This document shows, piece by piece, positions 37,582-46,268 of a DNA stretch of 64,000 nucleotides (its first letter is position 1; each line of letters opens with the position of its first letter). Origin of the DNA: an uncultured Candidatus Saccharibacteria bacterium (lineage in GTDB: Bacteria; Patescibacteriota; Saccharimonadia; Saccharimonadales; Saccharimonadaceae); NCBI GenBank assembly GCA_947168825.1, contig CAMVNH010000003.1:37180-101179 (forward strand), written 5' to 3'. Both the position numbers and the translations under genes were made by a program. Below the pieces are notes generated by a model. It was not told the origin of the DNA, ran no database searches, and saw only the letters and a list, made by a program, of their open reading frames with translations.

Positions 37582-38000
37582 TGGATGCGTCCCTGTTATT
37601 TTTACTCATCGCAATTCTGATTGTCGCGGTCTTCGTCTTCATCGCAGTTAATCTTTCGTCGAAAAAGTCCTATACTTTTGACGTTGAAAAATACCAAGTA
37701 GCTTGGTTAAAAATCGAAAATTCGCTCAGCCGCGACAACAAAGCCTCTTATGCTGCCGCCGTTATCGAGGCCGATAAGTTACTCGATAAGGCTATGAACG
37801 AGATGGGCGTCTTAGGAAAGACTATGGGGGAGCGTCTAAAAAAAGTTGGTAGCCGCTTTTCTGAGCTTAACTCCGTTTGGTATGCGCACAAGCTTCGCAA
37901 TCAGATTGCCCATGAACATGGTTTCGAAATCAGCTATAACCAAGCCGTCCACGCCCTCTCTACCTTTAAAAAAGCCTTAAAAGATTTAGGAGCTATCTAA
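37581..38000 (+). CDS. single-pass membrane protein in the gat operon, unknown
   Basis: The 139-aa product has an N-terminal membrane helix (about residues 4-26) and a cytoplasmic helical domain (KYQVAWLKIENSLSRDNKASYAAAVIEADKLLDKAM... VWYAHKLRNQIAHEHGFEISY). The LRNQIAHE motif resembles HEPN/DUF-type helical proteins, where RN..H can be functional, but the fit is weak. It overlaps gatA by 1 bp and sits directly before gatB, so it is always co-expressed with the amidotransferase. Confidence 0.6.
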   Translation: MDASLLFLLIAILIVAVFVFIAVNLSSKKSYTFDVEKYQVAWLKIENSLSRDNKASYAAAVIEADKLLDKAMNEMGVLGKTMGERLKKVGSRFSELNSVWYAHKLRNQIAHEHGFEISYNQAVHALSTFKKALKDLGAI

Positions 38001-38001
38001 T

Positions 38002-39411
38002 ATGAAATATGAAATTACTATCGGTATCGAATGTCACGTCCAGCTCGCTACTAAGACCAAGCTTTTTAGTGAAGTCGACAATGACGCTCGCGGCAAAGAG
38101 CCAAATTCCTGCGTTTCTCCAGTTGACTACGCTCTCCCTGGCATGCTTCCGCGGTTGAACGGCGAAGCGATTAACTTTGCTATTCGTGCTGGTCGCGCTA
38201 TGAATTGCAAGATCAATGGCCAATCTCGCTTTGACCGCAAACACTATTTTTACCCAGATTCACCAAAAGGTTACCAGATTACTCAGTTCTATCATCCAAT
38301 CATTGGTGAAGGCTACGTTGAACTTCCGGATGGCAAAAAAGTCCGTATTGAACACGCTCATCTCGAAGGTGATGCTGGTAAGTTGACCCATTTTGACACC
38401 TATTCGCTAGTAGATTTAAACCGCGTCGATACTCCTCTCTTGGAAATTGTCTCTATGCCAGATATCCATTCTGCTAAAGATGCCCATGATTATTGTAAAG
38501 CTCTCTGGCGTTTGATGTGCTTTGCCGGAGTGACAAATGGTGACCTCTATAATGGCAATATGCGTTTCGACGTCAATACTTCGCTAGCGAAACCTGGCGA
38601 ACCGCTTGGCACTCGTACCGAAGTCAAAAATCTCAATAGTTTCCGCAGCGTTGAGCGTGCTGTCGAATATGAGGTTAAGCGTCAGGCCAAGTTATTAGAC
38701 AAAGGAGAAAAAGTAGTCCAGGAGACTCGTGGTTGGAACGACGCCACAGGCGAAACTACTGGTCAGCGCAGCAAGGAAGAGGCTAAAGATTATCGTTATA
38801 TGCCTGAGCCAGACCTTCCGCCGCTAAATCTCAGCGCCGAATTTATCGCCAAACAACTCGAGAACTTCCCGCTCATGCCATCCGACTACCGCGAGAAATT
38901 TGCCGGTAAAATTGCTGACGATACTTTAGAAATCTTGCTCGATTACCCAGCATTAATGCAAAAACTCGCCGAGGTCAAAGACGCAAAGCGTGTTTCTAAC
39001 TGGTTCGCCAGCGTTCTGCTTGCCGAGGAAAAGTCTGCAGAGTACCTAAATGACCTTCCGACTGCAAAGCAGCTTGATGATCTCGCCGAAATGACCGAAA
39101 AAGCCGAACTCAGCTCCACCGGCGCCAAAGACGTCTTTCTGCATCTTTTTGACCCACAGATGAAAACCAGAGATGCTAGAACCATCGCCAAAGAGTTGAA
39201 CGTCTTGCAGGAAAATGACTCGTCAGCCCTCGAGGCTATCGTTGACCAAGTTTTGCAGGATCCAGCCTGCGCCAAGGCGATTGAAGATTTCAAGAACGGT
39301 CAGGAAAAAGTCCTCGGCTTCCTCGTTGGCCAGGTCATGAAAGCCAGCCAGGGAAAGGCCAACCCTGCCGCCGTCCAGCCAATCTTGCGCCAGAAGATCA
39401 CCGACAGGTAA
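38002..39411 (+). CDS. gatB: Asp/Glu-tRNA amidotransferase subunit B
   Basis: GatB holds the misacylated tRNA and carries out transamidation. GIECHVQLATKTKLFS, YFYPDSPKGYQITQ, HLEGDAGKLTH, LVDLNRVDTPLLEIVS and YRYMPEPDLPP are diagnostic. The C-terminal GatB/YqeY tRNA-binding region is present; 469 aa is near normal. Its start is one base after the preceding stop. Confidence 0.96.
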   Translation: MKYEITIGIECHVQLATKTKLFSEVDNDARGKEPNSCVSPVDYALPGMLPRLNGEAINFAIRAGRAMNCKINGQSRFDRKHYFYPDSPKGYQITQFYHPIIGEGYVELPDGKKVRIEHAHLEGDAGKLTHFDTYSLVDLNRVDTPLLEIVSMPDIHSAKDAHDYCKALWRLMCFAGVTNGDLYNGNMRFDVNTSLAKPGEPLGTRTEVKNLNSFRSVERAVEYEVKRQAKLLDKGEKVVQETRGWNDATGETTGQRSKEEAKDYRYMPEPDLPPLNLSAEFIAKQLENFPLMPSDYREKFAGKIADDTLEILLDYPALMQKLAEVKDAKRVSNWFASVLLAEEKSAEYLNDLPTAKQLDDLAEMTEKAELSSTGAKDVFLHLFDPQMKTRDARTIAKELNVLQENDSSALEAIVDQVLQDPACAKAIEDFKNGQEKVLGFLVGQVMKASQGKANPAAVQPILRQKITDR

Positions 39412-39421
39412 CGACCCGGTA

Positions 39422-39450
39422 TTGACTTTTTGTTCCACCTGTGATACAAT
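39422..39450 (+). promoter_or_regulatory. promoter of the small gene at 39498
   Basis: TTGACT, 17 nt, then TACAAT. Confidence 0.6.
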
Positions 39451-39458
39451 AAGAAGAT

Positions 39459-39482
39459 ATGCTCGTAGACATAGTACATTAA
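39459..39482 (+). CDS. possible leaderless mini-ORF (leader peptide)
   Basis: ATG 8 nt after the -10 box encodes MLVDIVH and stops immediately before the GGAGGTGG site of the next gene. This arrangement would allow translational coupling. Confidence 0.25.
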   Translation: MLVDIVH

Positions 39483-39497
39483 ATGGAGGTGGATGAA

Positions 39498-39827
39498 TTG
39501 ATAGCAAAAAATCATTTGTATCATGACTATCAAATCAGAAAGGTCGCTCAACTGTTTAATATGACTAGAGAGGAGTTTAAGGTTTATGACTCCTCTGGTG
39601 ATATTATTACGGTCCCAGTACAGGATCCGGAAGAATTTTTCGAGCAACATTCGGAAAAAATTCCATTCGACGTCCTGTTCGTAGTGGACGGAGAGACTAA
39701 GCAGCAAGTCGAAAAATATTGCGACGAGCGGTTTCTGGGTTACATTTCAGATCGACATACCGGCAGGGGTAAAGCCGAGATTTGCTACATCAGGAGTCTT
39801 GATGACGGCTACGACGTCAGACTATAA
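39498..39827 (+). CDS. small acidic protein, unknown, TTG start
   Basis: The 109-aa soluble product (LIAKNHLYHDYQIRKVAQLFN... GYDVRL, TTG read as Met) is rich in Asp, Glu and Tyr. I recognise no family. TTG 39498 lies 8 nt after GGAGG; the ATG used by the ORF track begins before the ribosome site. It has its own promoter and terminator between gatB and fusA, and belongs to the GGAGGTGG class. Confidence 0.5.
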   Translation: MIAKNHLYHDYQIRKVAQLFNMTREEFKVYDSSGDIITVPVQDPEEFFEQHSEKIPFDVLFVVDGETKQQVEKYCDERFLGYISDRHTGRGKAEICYIRSLDDGYDVRL

Positions 39828-39842
39828 TAATTTTCTTTGTAG

Positions 39843-39870
39843 GGACTCGCTAAAATGCGGGTCCTTTTTC
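39843..39870 (+). terminator. terminator of the small acidic gene
   Basis: GGACTCGC-taaaat-GCGGGTCC followed by five Ts. Confidence 0.8.
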
Positions 39871-39941
39871 TTGCCAAAAACGGGGAGAGTATGCTACAAT
39901 ATAGAAAAGTACTAAATTTTTATTGCAATAAAAAGGAGCAT

Positions 39942-42029
39942 ATGGCAAACGATTTAAGCAAACTCCGTAATATCGGCATTATCGCCCATATTGACGCGGG
40001 TAAAACTACCACTTCCGAGGCGATTCTTTATCGCACTGGCCTAAAACATAAAATTGACCTTGTGAAAGGTGGCACCGGTGGTGCCGAAACTGACTGGATG
40101 GAGCAGGAAAAAGAGCGTGGTATCACGATTACCTCTGCTGCCGTTACCGCACATTGGAAAGGTCACCAGATTAATATCATCGATACCCCGGGCCACATCG
40201 ATTTTACCGCCGAGGTAGAACGCTCTCTTCGCGTTCTTGATGGCGCCGTCGTGGTCTTTGATGGTAAGATGGGTGTCGAGGCTCAGTCTGAGACTGTTTG
40301 GCGCCAGGCTACAAAATACGGCATTCCTCGTATCTGTTTCGTTAACAAAATTAACCAGATTGGTGGCGATTTTTACAAGTCTCTAGAGAGTATTCATAAA
40401 CGCCTTAGCAAAAATGCTGTCGCGATTCATCTCCCTATCGGTTTCGAAAAAGATATTTGCGGCGTAGTCGATCTTGTCGACATGAAAGCTTATACCTACA
40501 AAGATTACGCTGACCACGAACTTACCGTCGGCGAAATTCCAGCCGATATGCTCGAAAAAGCCAAAAATGCTCGTTCCGTTCTCGTTGAAGAGGCAGTTGC
40601 AGCTGATGAAGAGCTCATGGAAAAATTCTTTGAAAATGGTGAAGAGGCTATCTCTCAGGAGGAGCTAAAGCGTGCTCTTAGAAAACGTGTTCTTGATGGC
40701 GACTTCTTCTTGGTTACTGGTGGTGATGGTCGTGGTGTAATCGTCGAAAAAGTTCTCGATCTCATGACCGACTACCTTCCATCTCCACTCGACCGTGACC
40801 AGGGCCAGACTGTAGGCACAGACCCTAAGACCGGCGAAGAGATCATCAGGAAAGCTGACGACAAAGAACCTCTTACTGCCCTTGCGTTTAAGATTGCTAC
40901 CGACCCATTCGTTGGTAAATTAATCTTCATCCGTGTCTATGCTGGCGTACTCAAATCCGGTTCTTATATTCTAAACGCTACTACTGGAAATAAAGAGCGT
41001 GTTGGTCGTATCGTCCGCATGTTTGCAAACAACCGTGAAGAAATTTCCGAAGTCACTGCTGGCGACATTGCTGCTGTAGTCGGCCTCAAAGACACTACTA
41101 CTGGTACCACACTCTGTGATCCAGCCCACCCAATTCACCTAGAAAGTATCGAATTCCCAGACCCTCCAGTATCCATTGCTGTTGAGCCTAAGACTAAATC
41201 CGACCAGGAAAAGATGGCCCTTGGTTTGTCCAAACTTGCCGAAGAAGATCCAACCTTCCGCGTACACACCGACGAAGAGACTGGTCAGACTATTATCTCT
41301 GGTATGGGTGAGCTCCACCTCGAGATTATTATTGACCGCTTGAATAAGGAGCACGGTGTTGAAGCTAATACCGGTGCACCTCAAGTCGCCTATCGTGAAA
41401 CTATTCGCGGTACCGCTGAGGCTCAGGGTAAACATGTCAAACAGTCCGGTGGTCGTGGTCAGTACGGTGATGTCTGGATTAAGTTTGAGCCAAATGAAGT
41501 TGGTAAAGGCTTCGAATTCATCGATCAGATTAAAGGTGGTGTCGTTCCTCAGGAATACAGAAAACCAGTCCAGCAAGGTGTTGAAGAAACCTTGAATGGC
41601 GGCGTTATTGCTGGTTACCCAGTTGTCGATGTTAAAGCCACCCTTTACGATGGTTCCTACCACGATGTCGACTCCTCCGAGCTCGCCTTCAAACTTGCTG
41701 GCTCCCTTGCAACTCGCGAAGGTATTAAGAATGCAAACCCAGTACTTCTTGAGCCAGTTATGAAGCTTGAAATTACTACCCCAGAAGAGTTCATGGGTGA
41801 TGTCATTGGCGATATTAACTCTCGCCGTGGTCGCATCGATGAGATGGAAGATTTGAACGGTGGAGCTAAGCTCATCAAAGCCTTCTGTCCACTCGCAAAT
41901 CTCTTTGGTTACACTTCTGACCTCCGTAGCATGTCACAGGGTCGTGCCGCCTCATCTATGGAGCTCTTCGCTTACGAAGAAGTACCACCAAACGTAGCTC
42001 AGGATATTATTGCCGAACGCAATAAATAG
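39942..42029 (+). CDS. fusA: elongation factor G
   Basis: EF-G translocates the ribosome. The 695-aa product has G motifs AHIDAGKTTTSE, DTPGHIDFTAEVERSL and NKINQIGG, domain II, and domains III-V (GMGELHLEIIIDRL, SGGRGQYGDVWIKFEP, RSMSQGRA). The NKIN in place of the usual NKMD is a mild G4 variation. The start follows AAAAGGAG; the ORF-track start 29 codons upstream covers the promoter region (TACAAT). Unlike many bacteria it is not in an rpsL-rpsG-tuf operon here. Confidence 0.97.
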   Translation: MANDLSKLRNIGIIAHIDAGKTTTSEAILYRTGLKHKIDLVKGGTGGAETDWMEQEKERGITITSAAVTAHWKGHQINIIDTPGHIDFTAEVERSLRVLDGAVVVFDGKMGVEAQSETVWRQATKYGIPRICFVNKINQIGGDFYKSLESIHKRLSKNAVAIHLPIGFEKDICGVVDLVDMKAYTYKDYADHELTVGEIPADMLEKAKNARSVLVEEAVAADEELMEKFFENGEEAISQEELKRALRKRVLDGDFFLVTGGDGRGVIVEKVLDLMTDYLPSPLDRDQGQTVGTDPKTGEEIIRKADDKEPLTALAFKIATDPFVGKLIFIRVYAGVLKSGSYILNATTGNKERVGRIVRMFANNREEISEVTAGDIAAVVGLKDTTTGTTLCDPAHPIHLESIEFPDPPVSIAVEPKTKSDQEKMALGLSKLAEEDPTFRVHTDEETGQTIISGMGELHLEIIIDRLNKEHGVEANTGAPQVAYRETIRGTAEAQGKHVKQSGGRGQYGDVWIKFEPNEVGKGFEFIDQIKGGVVPQEYRKPVQQGVEETLNGGVIAGYPVVDVKATLYDGSYHDVDSSELAFKLAGSLATREGIKNANPVLLEPVMKLEITTPEEFMGDVIGDINSRRGRIDEMEDLNGGAKLIKAFCPLANLFGYTSDLRSMSQGRAASSMELFAYEEVPPNVAQDIIAERNK

Positions 42030-42040
42030 ATATTCCTCCC

Positions 42041-42079
42041 AAAAAATCAAGCCACTAGCATAAGTGGCTTGATTTTTTT
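42041..42079 (+). terminator. terminator of fusA
   Basis: AAAAAATCAAGCCACT and AGTGGCTTGATTTTTT form a perfect 16-bp stem with a T-run. Confidence 0.92.
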
Positions 42080-42091
42080 AAAAAGCTGTGA

Positions 42092-42097
42092 TATAAT
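42092..42097 (+). promoter_or_regulatory. -10 box of the small membrane gene
   Basis: TGATATAAT, followed by a 39-nt leader with AGGAGGTGG. Confidence 0.5.
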
Positions 42098-42136
42098 AAA
42101 AGGATAACTATTGTTTGTACTTTAGGAGGTGGTTTA

Positions 42137-42511
42137 ATGGTATTCTTTATTTGGGCTACACTTTTCGTAGGCATTGTGACTGCATTTTTTAGCGGTCTTC
42201 AGTCGAAGCGAAATATCATGTTAGCACTAAGAGTTGTGTCCAGTCTCAGTATTATTGCCTTTGTAATTTTACTCTACCTTACAGATTTCAATATCTTCTT
42301 TGTTGGCCGAGTGGCTTTAGCTACTTTCTTCTCTATGGCCTCTTTTTATAAAGGGACATCTATTGTATGTGATTCTGATAAAATTGTGGACTATAATATT
42401 AGCGCAAAACAGTTTGAAACGCTAATAGCAATTTTCGTAGCTGGCGCAGCTGCTTTTTGGGGATACATCATTGCTATTGGTATCACCTTGATTTTTCGCT
42501 GGCCTTCCTAG
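42137..42511 (+). CDS. small membrane protein, unknown
   Basis: The 124-aa product has about four hydrophobic segments (2-20, 28-48, 52-70, 96-120) with a short polar loop (VCDSDKIVDYNISAKQ). No family is recognised. It has its own promoter, AGGAGGTGG site and terminator and lies between fusA and metG, in the GGAGGTGG class. Confidence 0.55.
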   Translation: MVFFIWATLFVGIVTAFFSGLQSKRNIMLALRVVSSLSIIAFVILLYLTDFNIFFVGRVALATFFSMASFYKGTSIVCDSDKIVDYNISAKQFETLIAIFVAGAAAFWGYIIAIGITLIFRWPS

Positions 42512-42524
42512 GCCAACATTATAC

Positions 42525-42556
42525 GCGCGGACTTCCTCTCTGAGTCCGCGCCTTTT
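42525..42556 (+). terminator. terminator of the small membrane gene
   Basis: GCGCGGACT and AGTCCGCGC form a stem followed by CTTTTC. Confidence 0.85.
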
Positions 42557-42592
42557 CTTGCCAAAAGTATGTTTCTGTTGTAAAATAATACC

Positions 42593-44023
42593 ATGCAAAA
42601 AACCTATATTACCACAGCCATACCTTATGTTAACGGTACACCTCATCTTGGTCATGCCATAGATTATCTTCTGGCTGATACCTATGCGCGCTATCGAACT
42701 CAGCAGGGTGACGAAGTTCGTCTCCAGGTCGGTACTGACGAGCATGGTAATAAGATTTTTAAAAAGGCAAAAGAGCTGAATATTCCGGTTGAAGATTATG
42801 TATCTGAAAATTCCAAAAAATTTCAACAATTCATTACAAAGTTAGGGGTTGAGCCTACTGACTTTATCCGTACTACCGATCAGGACCATGAACGTCGGCT
42901 TCAAGAAATTTGGCATAGGCTAGAAGACCATATTTATAAAGATAGCTACGAAGGTTGGTACTGTGAAGGATGTGAGGGCTTCGTGACTCAAAAGGAATAC
43001 GACGAAAACGACGGAATCTGCCCAGACCACAAAAAACCTTACGAAAAAATCTCTGAAGAAAACTACTATCTTCGCATCGCTGATTTTAAGGACAAGATTA
43101 AAACTGCCATCGAAACCGATGAAATGAAAATTTTGCCAGATTTTCGCAAAAAAGAAATTCTCAAATTACTTGAAGATTCTCCTGACGTTTCAATTTCCCG
43201 TCCGAGAGAGCATTTGACTTGGGGTATACCAGTCCCCGGTGATGAAAATCAGGTGATGTATGTCTGGATGGATGCACTCGCCAACTATATTACAGTGCTC
43301 GGTTACCCTGAGCAGGACATTTCTGATTTTTGGCCAGCGAACGTTCAAATCGTCGGCAAAGACATCCTTAGGTTCCATGCAATTATTTGGCCGGCAATGT
43401 TACTTGGTCTAGGGCTGCCTTTACCAAAAACGCTTCTTTCTCATGGTTTTGTTCTCGTAGATGGCGCCAAAATGAGTAAGTCCATCGGCAACGTAGTTGA
43501 TCCACTCGATGTGCTTAGTCGTCACGGCCTTTCAGCCTTCCGTTATTACTTCCTTAGGCACGCCGATACTTTTCTAGATTCTGACTATACTGATGAGAAA
43601 TTTGAAGAGGCTTACAATAACGAATTAGCTAATGATTTCGGTAATTTAGTCCAACGCTTAGCTACTATGTGTAAAAAACAGAATCTAAACGGCCTTGCAG
43701 ATTTTTGCCCGTCCATTGACGAAGAGTATAATAATCTCATGGATAACTTCTGTTTCAGCCGCGCTTTTGATTATGCTTGGGCAAAAATTCAAGCCATCAA
43801 CAAGCGCATTGACGACACTAAGCCTTGGGCTCTAGCCAAGGAAGGAAAAAACGAAGAGCTAAAATCCCTCCTTGAGAGTCTGGTCTCAGATTTAATGAAT
43901 GCGAACTATCTTTTAAAACCTTTCTTACCTGAAGCTTCCGAAAAAGTCGAAGCCGTTTTTAAGTCTTCGGATCAAATTATTCCACCGCTGGCTCCGCTAT
44001 TTCCAAAATTGAGATCCGCCTAG
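42593..44023 (+). CDS. metG: methionyl-tRNA synthetase
   Basis: MetRS charges initiator and elongator tRNA-Met. The HIGH-type motif is PYVNGTPHLGHA, the zinc knuckle is CEGCEGF...CPDH, and KMSKS is intact in GAKMSKSIGNVVDP. At 476 aa it has the anticodon domain but no C-terminal EMAP-type tRNA-binding extension. TGTAAAATA ends 6 nt before the ATG. Its 3' end overlaps the convergent LtaS-like gene by 27 bp. Confidence 0.96.
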   Translation: MQKTYITTAIPYVNGTPHLGHAIDYLLADTYARYRTQQGDEVRLQVGTDEHGNKIFKKAKELNIPVEDYVSENSKKFQQFITKLGVEPTDFIRTTDQDHERRLQEIWHRLEDHIYKDSYEGWYCEGCEGFVTQKEYDENDGICPDHKKPYEKISEENYYLRIADFKDKIKTAIETDEMKILPDFRKKEILKLLEDSPDVSISRPREHLTWGIPVPGDENQVMYVWMDALANYITVLGYPEQDISDFWPANVQIVGKDILRFHAIIWPAMLLGLGLPLPKTLLSHGFVLVDGAKMSKSIGNVVDPLDVLSRHGLSAFRYYFLRHADTFLDSDYTDEKFEEAYNNELANDFGNLVQRLATMCKKQNLNGLADFCPSIDEEYNNLMDNFCFSRAFDYAWAKIQAINKRIDDTKPWALAKEGKNEELKSLLESLVSDLMNANYLLKPFLPEASEKVEAVFKSSDQIIPPLAPLFPKLRSA

Positions 44024-45889
44024 TATATCGTAAACCACGAGCCCGTAATCGGAGATTACTTGGTCACTATTGACATTGTCTAGATAACGCGCCGAGAGAA
44101 TCGGCTCTGTTTTACATACGTCGTCTAGTAAATACCCTAAAGTTGGCTTCTTTAAATTTAAAGTATTCGATAATGTGTTTGCTAAACAGTTTGGCGTTGT
44201 TGTCGGTAAACTCATTTTTTTAATTTTTGCGGGCAAATTCTCCGCCGCACCATAGTTTACTCCAGCATAATTATAATCAAAATTAGTGTAAATAAAGTAT
44301 GGAGTTAGTTGCGTAAGATTCCGCACGCGGGCATCGTCGCTAGTATTAGCACGCGCAAAAACTCCAGGACTATGGTCGCCAAAGAATAATACCACTGTCG
44401 GCTCTTCATAATTATCTAATTCTGCCAAAAACTCACCGAGATATTTATCGGAATTATGGAGCGACTGTAAATAGGTTTCTATAGCTTCTCGGTTATTTTG
44501 GTCATCAACATCTGTCACCGTAAAATCGTGGGTATAATAATTATCATAATGATATGGTAGGTGATTCTGCATCGTCACTAGCTCAATCATTTGCGGCCCC
44601 TCTTTTTCGCGCAGGGTCTTTAATGTTTGTGCATACGCAGATTTATCGTTTACATATTGCGAGTCGTCATCGTGTTCCGTAAAATCAAAACTTAGCACAT
44701 CCAAAAATTCATCATATCCTTCGACTTTAAGCGCGATATTCCGCTTATACATCCCACCGTTATACGGATGTAATGCAGTTGCTTTATAGCCATTCTTCTT
44801 CGCGTAACTTGCTATGCTCGGTACGGATTTAAGCTTTGGAAAAATGTCAGTGTATGGTACTGTATCGGCCCAAAAATTCGTTAGCCCAGTAAATACCTCG
44901 TACTCTATATTTGCTGTCCCGCCGCCATAATCCGTCGAGTACATGAATCCGCTTGGATATTTTTTCGCAATTTTATGCCAATTTGGCGTCACATCCCCAC
45001 CGGTAATGTGATAGTATTCCTTCAAAAGTTCCGGATCATAAAAAGACTCATCCAGAATAATTACTAAGTTATATCCAGAGTCCGACAAACTTTTTCTTGC
45101 GACATCTACGGTCCTTTTCTCTTCGTAACGACTCCAAATTTCAGAAATTTTTTCTGCGCTATAATCCTCCGGTTCTTCCAAAGAAACTTTTTTCCAGTTA
45201 TATAGGAATCCTAATATGAATCCGTTCTCATCGTAATTACGGTTCTGATTCCAAGCCGTTAGCTTCGTATTCAAAAAATCTATACGTTCATATGCGGTTC
45301 CAGCATGATTTCTAATGAAATCTGTAGAGACCATAAAAATCCCAGCCAGAATAACCGCTATGGCCACTCTCGGAATCCATAATTTTTTTAACCAGAAAGG
45401 TAGATTTCCTGGGATTTCAATTTTTAGCCATCGGGAAGTTTTTTGGTCTAAAAATCCCCCTATTACTAGAACTATTATAGTCGCAAGTATCATCCTAACA
45501 AGCGACCAAATATCGATAAATCCTACCAACGCACCAGCTTGATCCGCTAACTGGAAATCTTCCGGTAGTAGTGGGGTCCCGCGAGAAGCGAATTTATTGA
45601 TATGTATATAAGTAACGATAATTATAAAAGCCCATGACACTGAAATCGCCGTAAACGATCTCCATGACATCATGTATAGTACCCCTAATGTTAGTAGCAC
45701 TAAAAATGCATTGAACAAAAACACTCTCGGTCTATCAAATACAAAGTTCCAAGCCTCATTAGCGTCGTGCATAAAATAGCGATATTCTAGAAACCAAGTC
45801 ACAAAAATCGCCCCAGATACAAGTACTAAAATGTTCAGTAAAATCCTTACAATGATTTTTCTTTGTCCAGCAGTAAACAACCTTGCCAT
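43997..45889 (-). CDS. LtaS-like phosphoglycerol transferase (sulfatase fold)
   Basis: The 630-aa protein has five N-terminal membrane segments (to about residue 205) and an extracytoplasmic sulfatase-type domain. The catalytic region NLVIILDESFYD (metal site), YGGGTANIEYEVFTGL (nucleophilic Thr) and VLFFGDHSPG (metal-binding Asp-His) matches lipoteichoic acid synthase and OpgB relatives. It would transfer glycerol-phosphate to an envelope glycolipid or polymer. The start is set at 45889, 10 nt after the -10 box, because ATG 45901 overlaps that box. Confidence 0.85.
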   Translation of the reverse strand: MARLFTAGQRKIIVRILLNILVLVSGAIFVTWFLEYRYFMHDANEAWNFVFDRPRVFLFNAFLVLLTLGVLYMMSWRSFTAISVSWAFIIIVTYIHINKFASRGTPLLPEDFQLADQAGALVGFIDIWSLVRMILATIIVLVIGGFLDQKTSRWLKIEIPGNLPFWLKKLWIPRVAIAVILAGIFMVSTDFIRNHAGTAYERIDFLNTKLTAWNQNRNYDENGFILGFLYNWKKVSLEEPEDYSAEKISEIWSRYEEKRTVDVARKSLSDSGYNLVIILDESFYDPELLKEYYHITGGDVTPNWHKIAKKYPSGFMYSTDYGGGTANIEYEVFTGLTNFWADTVPYTDIFPKLKSVPSIASYAKKNGYKATALHPYNGGMYKRNIALKVEGYDEFLDVLSFDFTEHDDDSQYVNDKSAYAQTLKTLREKEGPQMIELVTMQNHLPYHYDNYYTHDFTVTDVDDQNNREAIETYLQSLHNSDKYLGEFLAELDNYEEPTVVLFFGDHSPGVFARANTSDDARVRNLTQLTPYFIYTNFDYNYAGVNYGAAENLPAKIKKMSLPTTTPNCLANTLSNTLNLKKPTLGYLLDDVCKTEPILSARYLDNVNSDQVISDYGLVVYDILGGSQFWK

Positions 45890-45899
45890 ACTACCTAAC

Positions 45900-45905
45900 A
45901 TTATA
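45900..45905 (-). promoter_or_regulatory. -10 box of the LtaS-like gene
   Basis: On the minus strand TGATATAAT ends 10 nt before ATG 45889. Confidence 0.5.
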
Positions 45906-45916
45906 TCATGTCAGTG

Positions 45917-46174
45917 CTAAATTAGCGCAATCACAACTAATGAAATTAGCGCTAGCACAACTAATACCGCCCAAATCCAGGAGAATTTATTAGTCTTTTT
46001 TAGGTCGCGTGCATAGTCAGAATCTTCGACTAAATCTGGGTCCTTTTTATTTTTTAAATCTTTCCCGACCCCACCAGCGCTGCCGTTTCTCTGGGCACGC
46101 TCACGCAAATCAGCATTAATTCTTTCAGCCAACTTCGAATTCTGATCTTGGTCTTTCGAAACGATGACTCCCAT
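45917..46174 (-). CDS. small tail-anchored membrane protein, unknown
   Basis: The 85-aa product has a charged N-terminal 60 residues (AERINADLRERAQRNGSAGG) and one C-terminal hydrophobic helix (IWAVLVVLALISLVVIALI). Only the tail would enter the membrane. AGGAGG lies 5 nt before the ATG. It is upstream of the LtaS-like gene on the same strand but that gene has its own promoter. Confidence 0.6.
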   Translation of the reverse strand: MGVIVSKDQDQNSKLAERINADLRERAQRNGSAGGVGKDLKNKKDPDLVEDSDYARDLKKTNKFSWIWAVLVVLALISLVVIALI

Positions 46175-46233
46175 TTTACCTCCTAATTTTATTTTTGGAA
46201 AAAAGTTCTTTGATAATTATACCACACTTGTGC

Positions 46234-46239
46234 TATAAT
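46234..46239 (+). promoter_or_regulatory. -10 box of the aquaporin-like gene
   Basis: TGCTATAAT, followed by a 29-nt leader with AAAGGAGG. Confidence 0.5.
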
Positions 46240-46268
46240 GAATCTAATATCAAATTAAAGGAGGTTAA

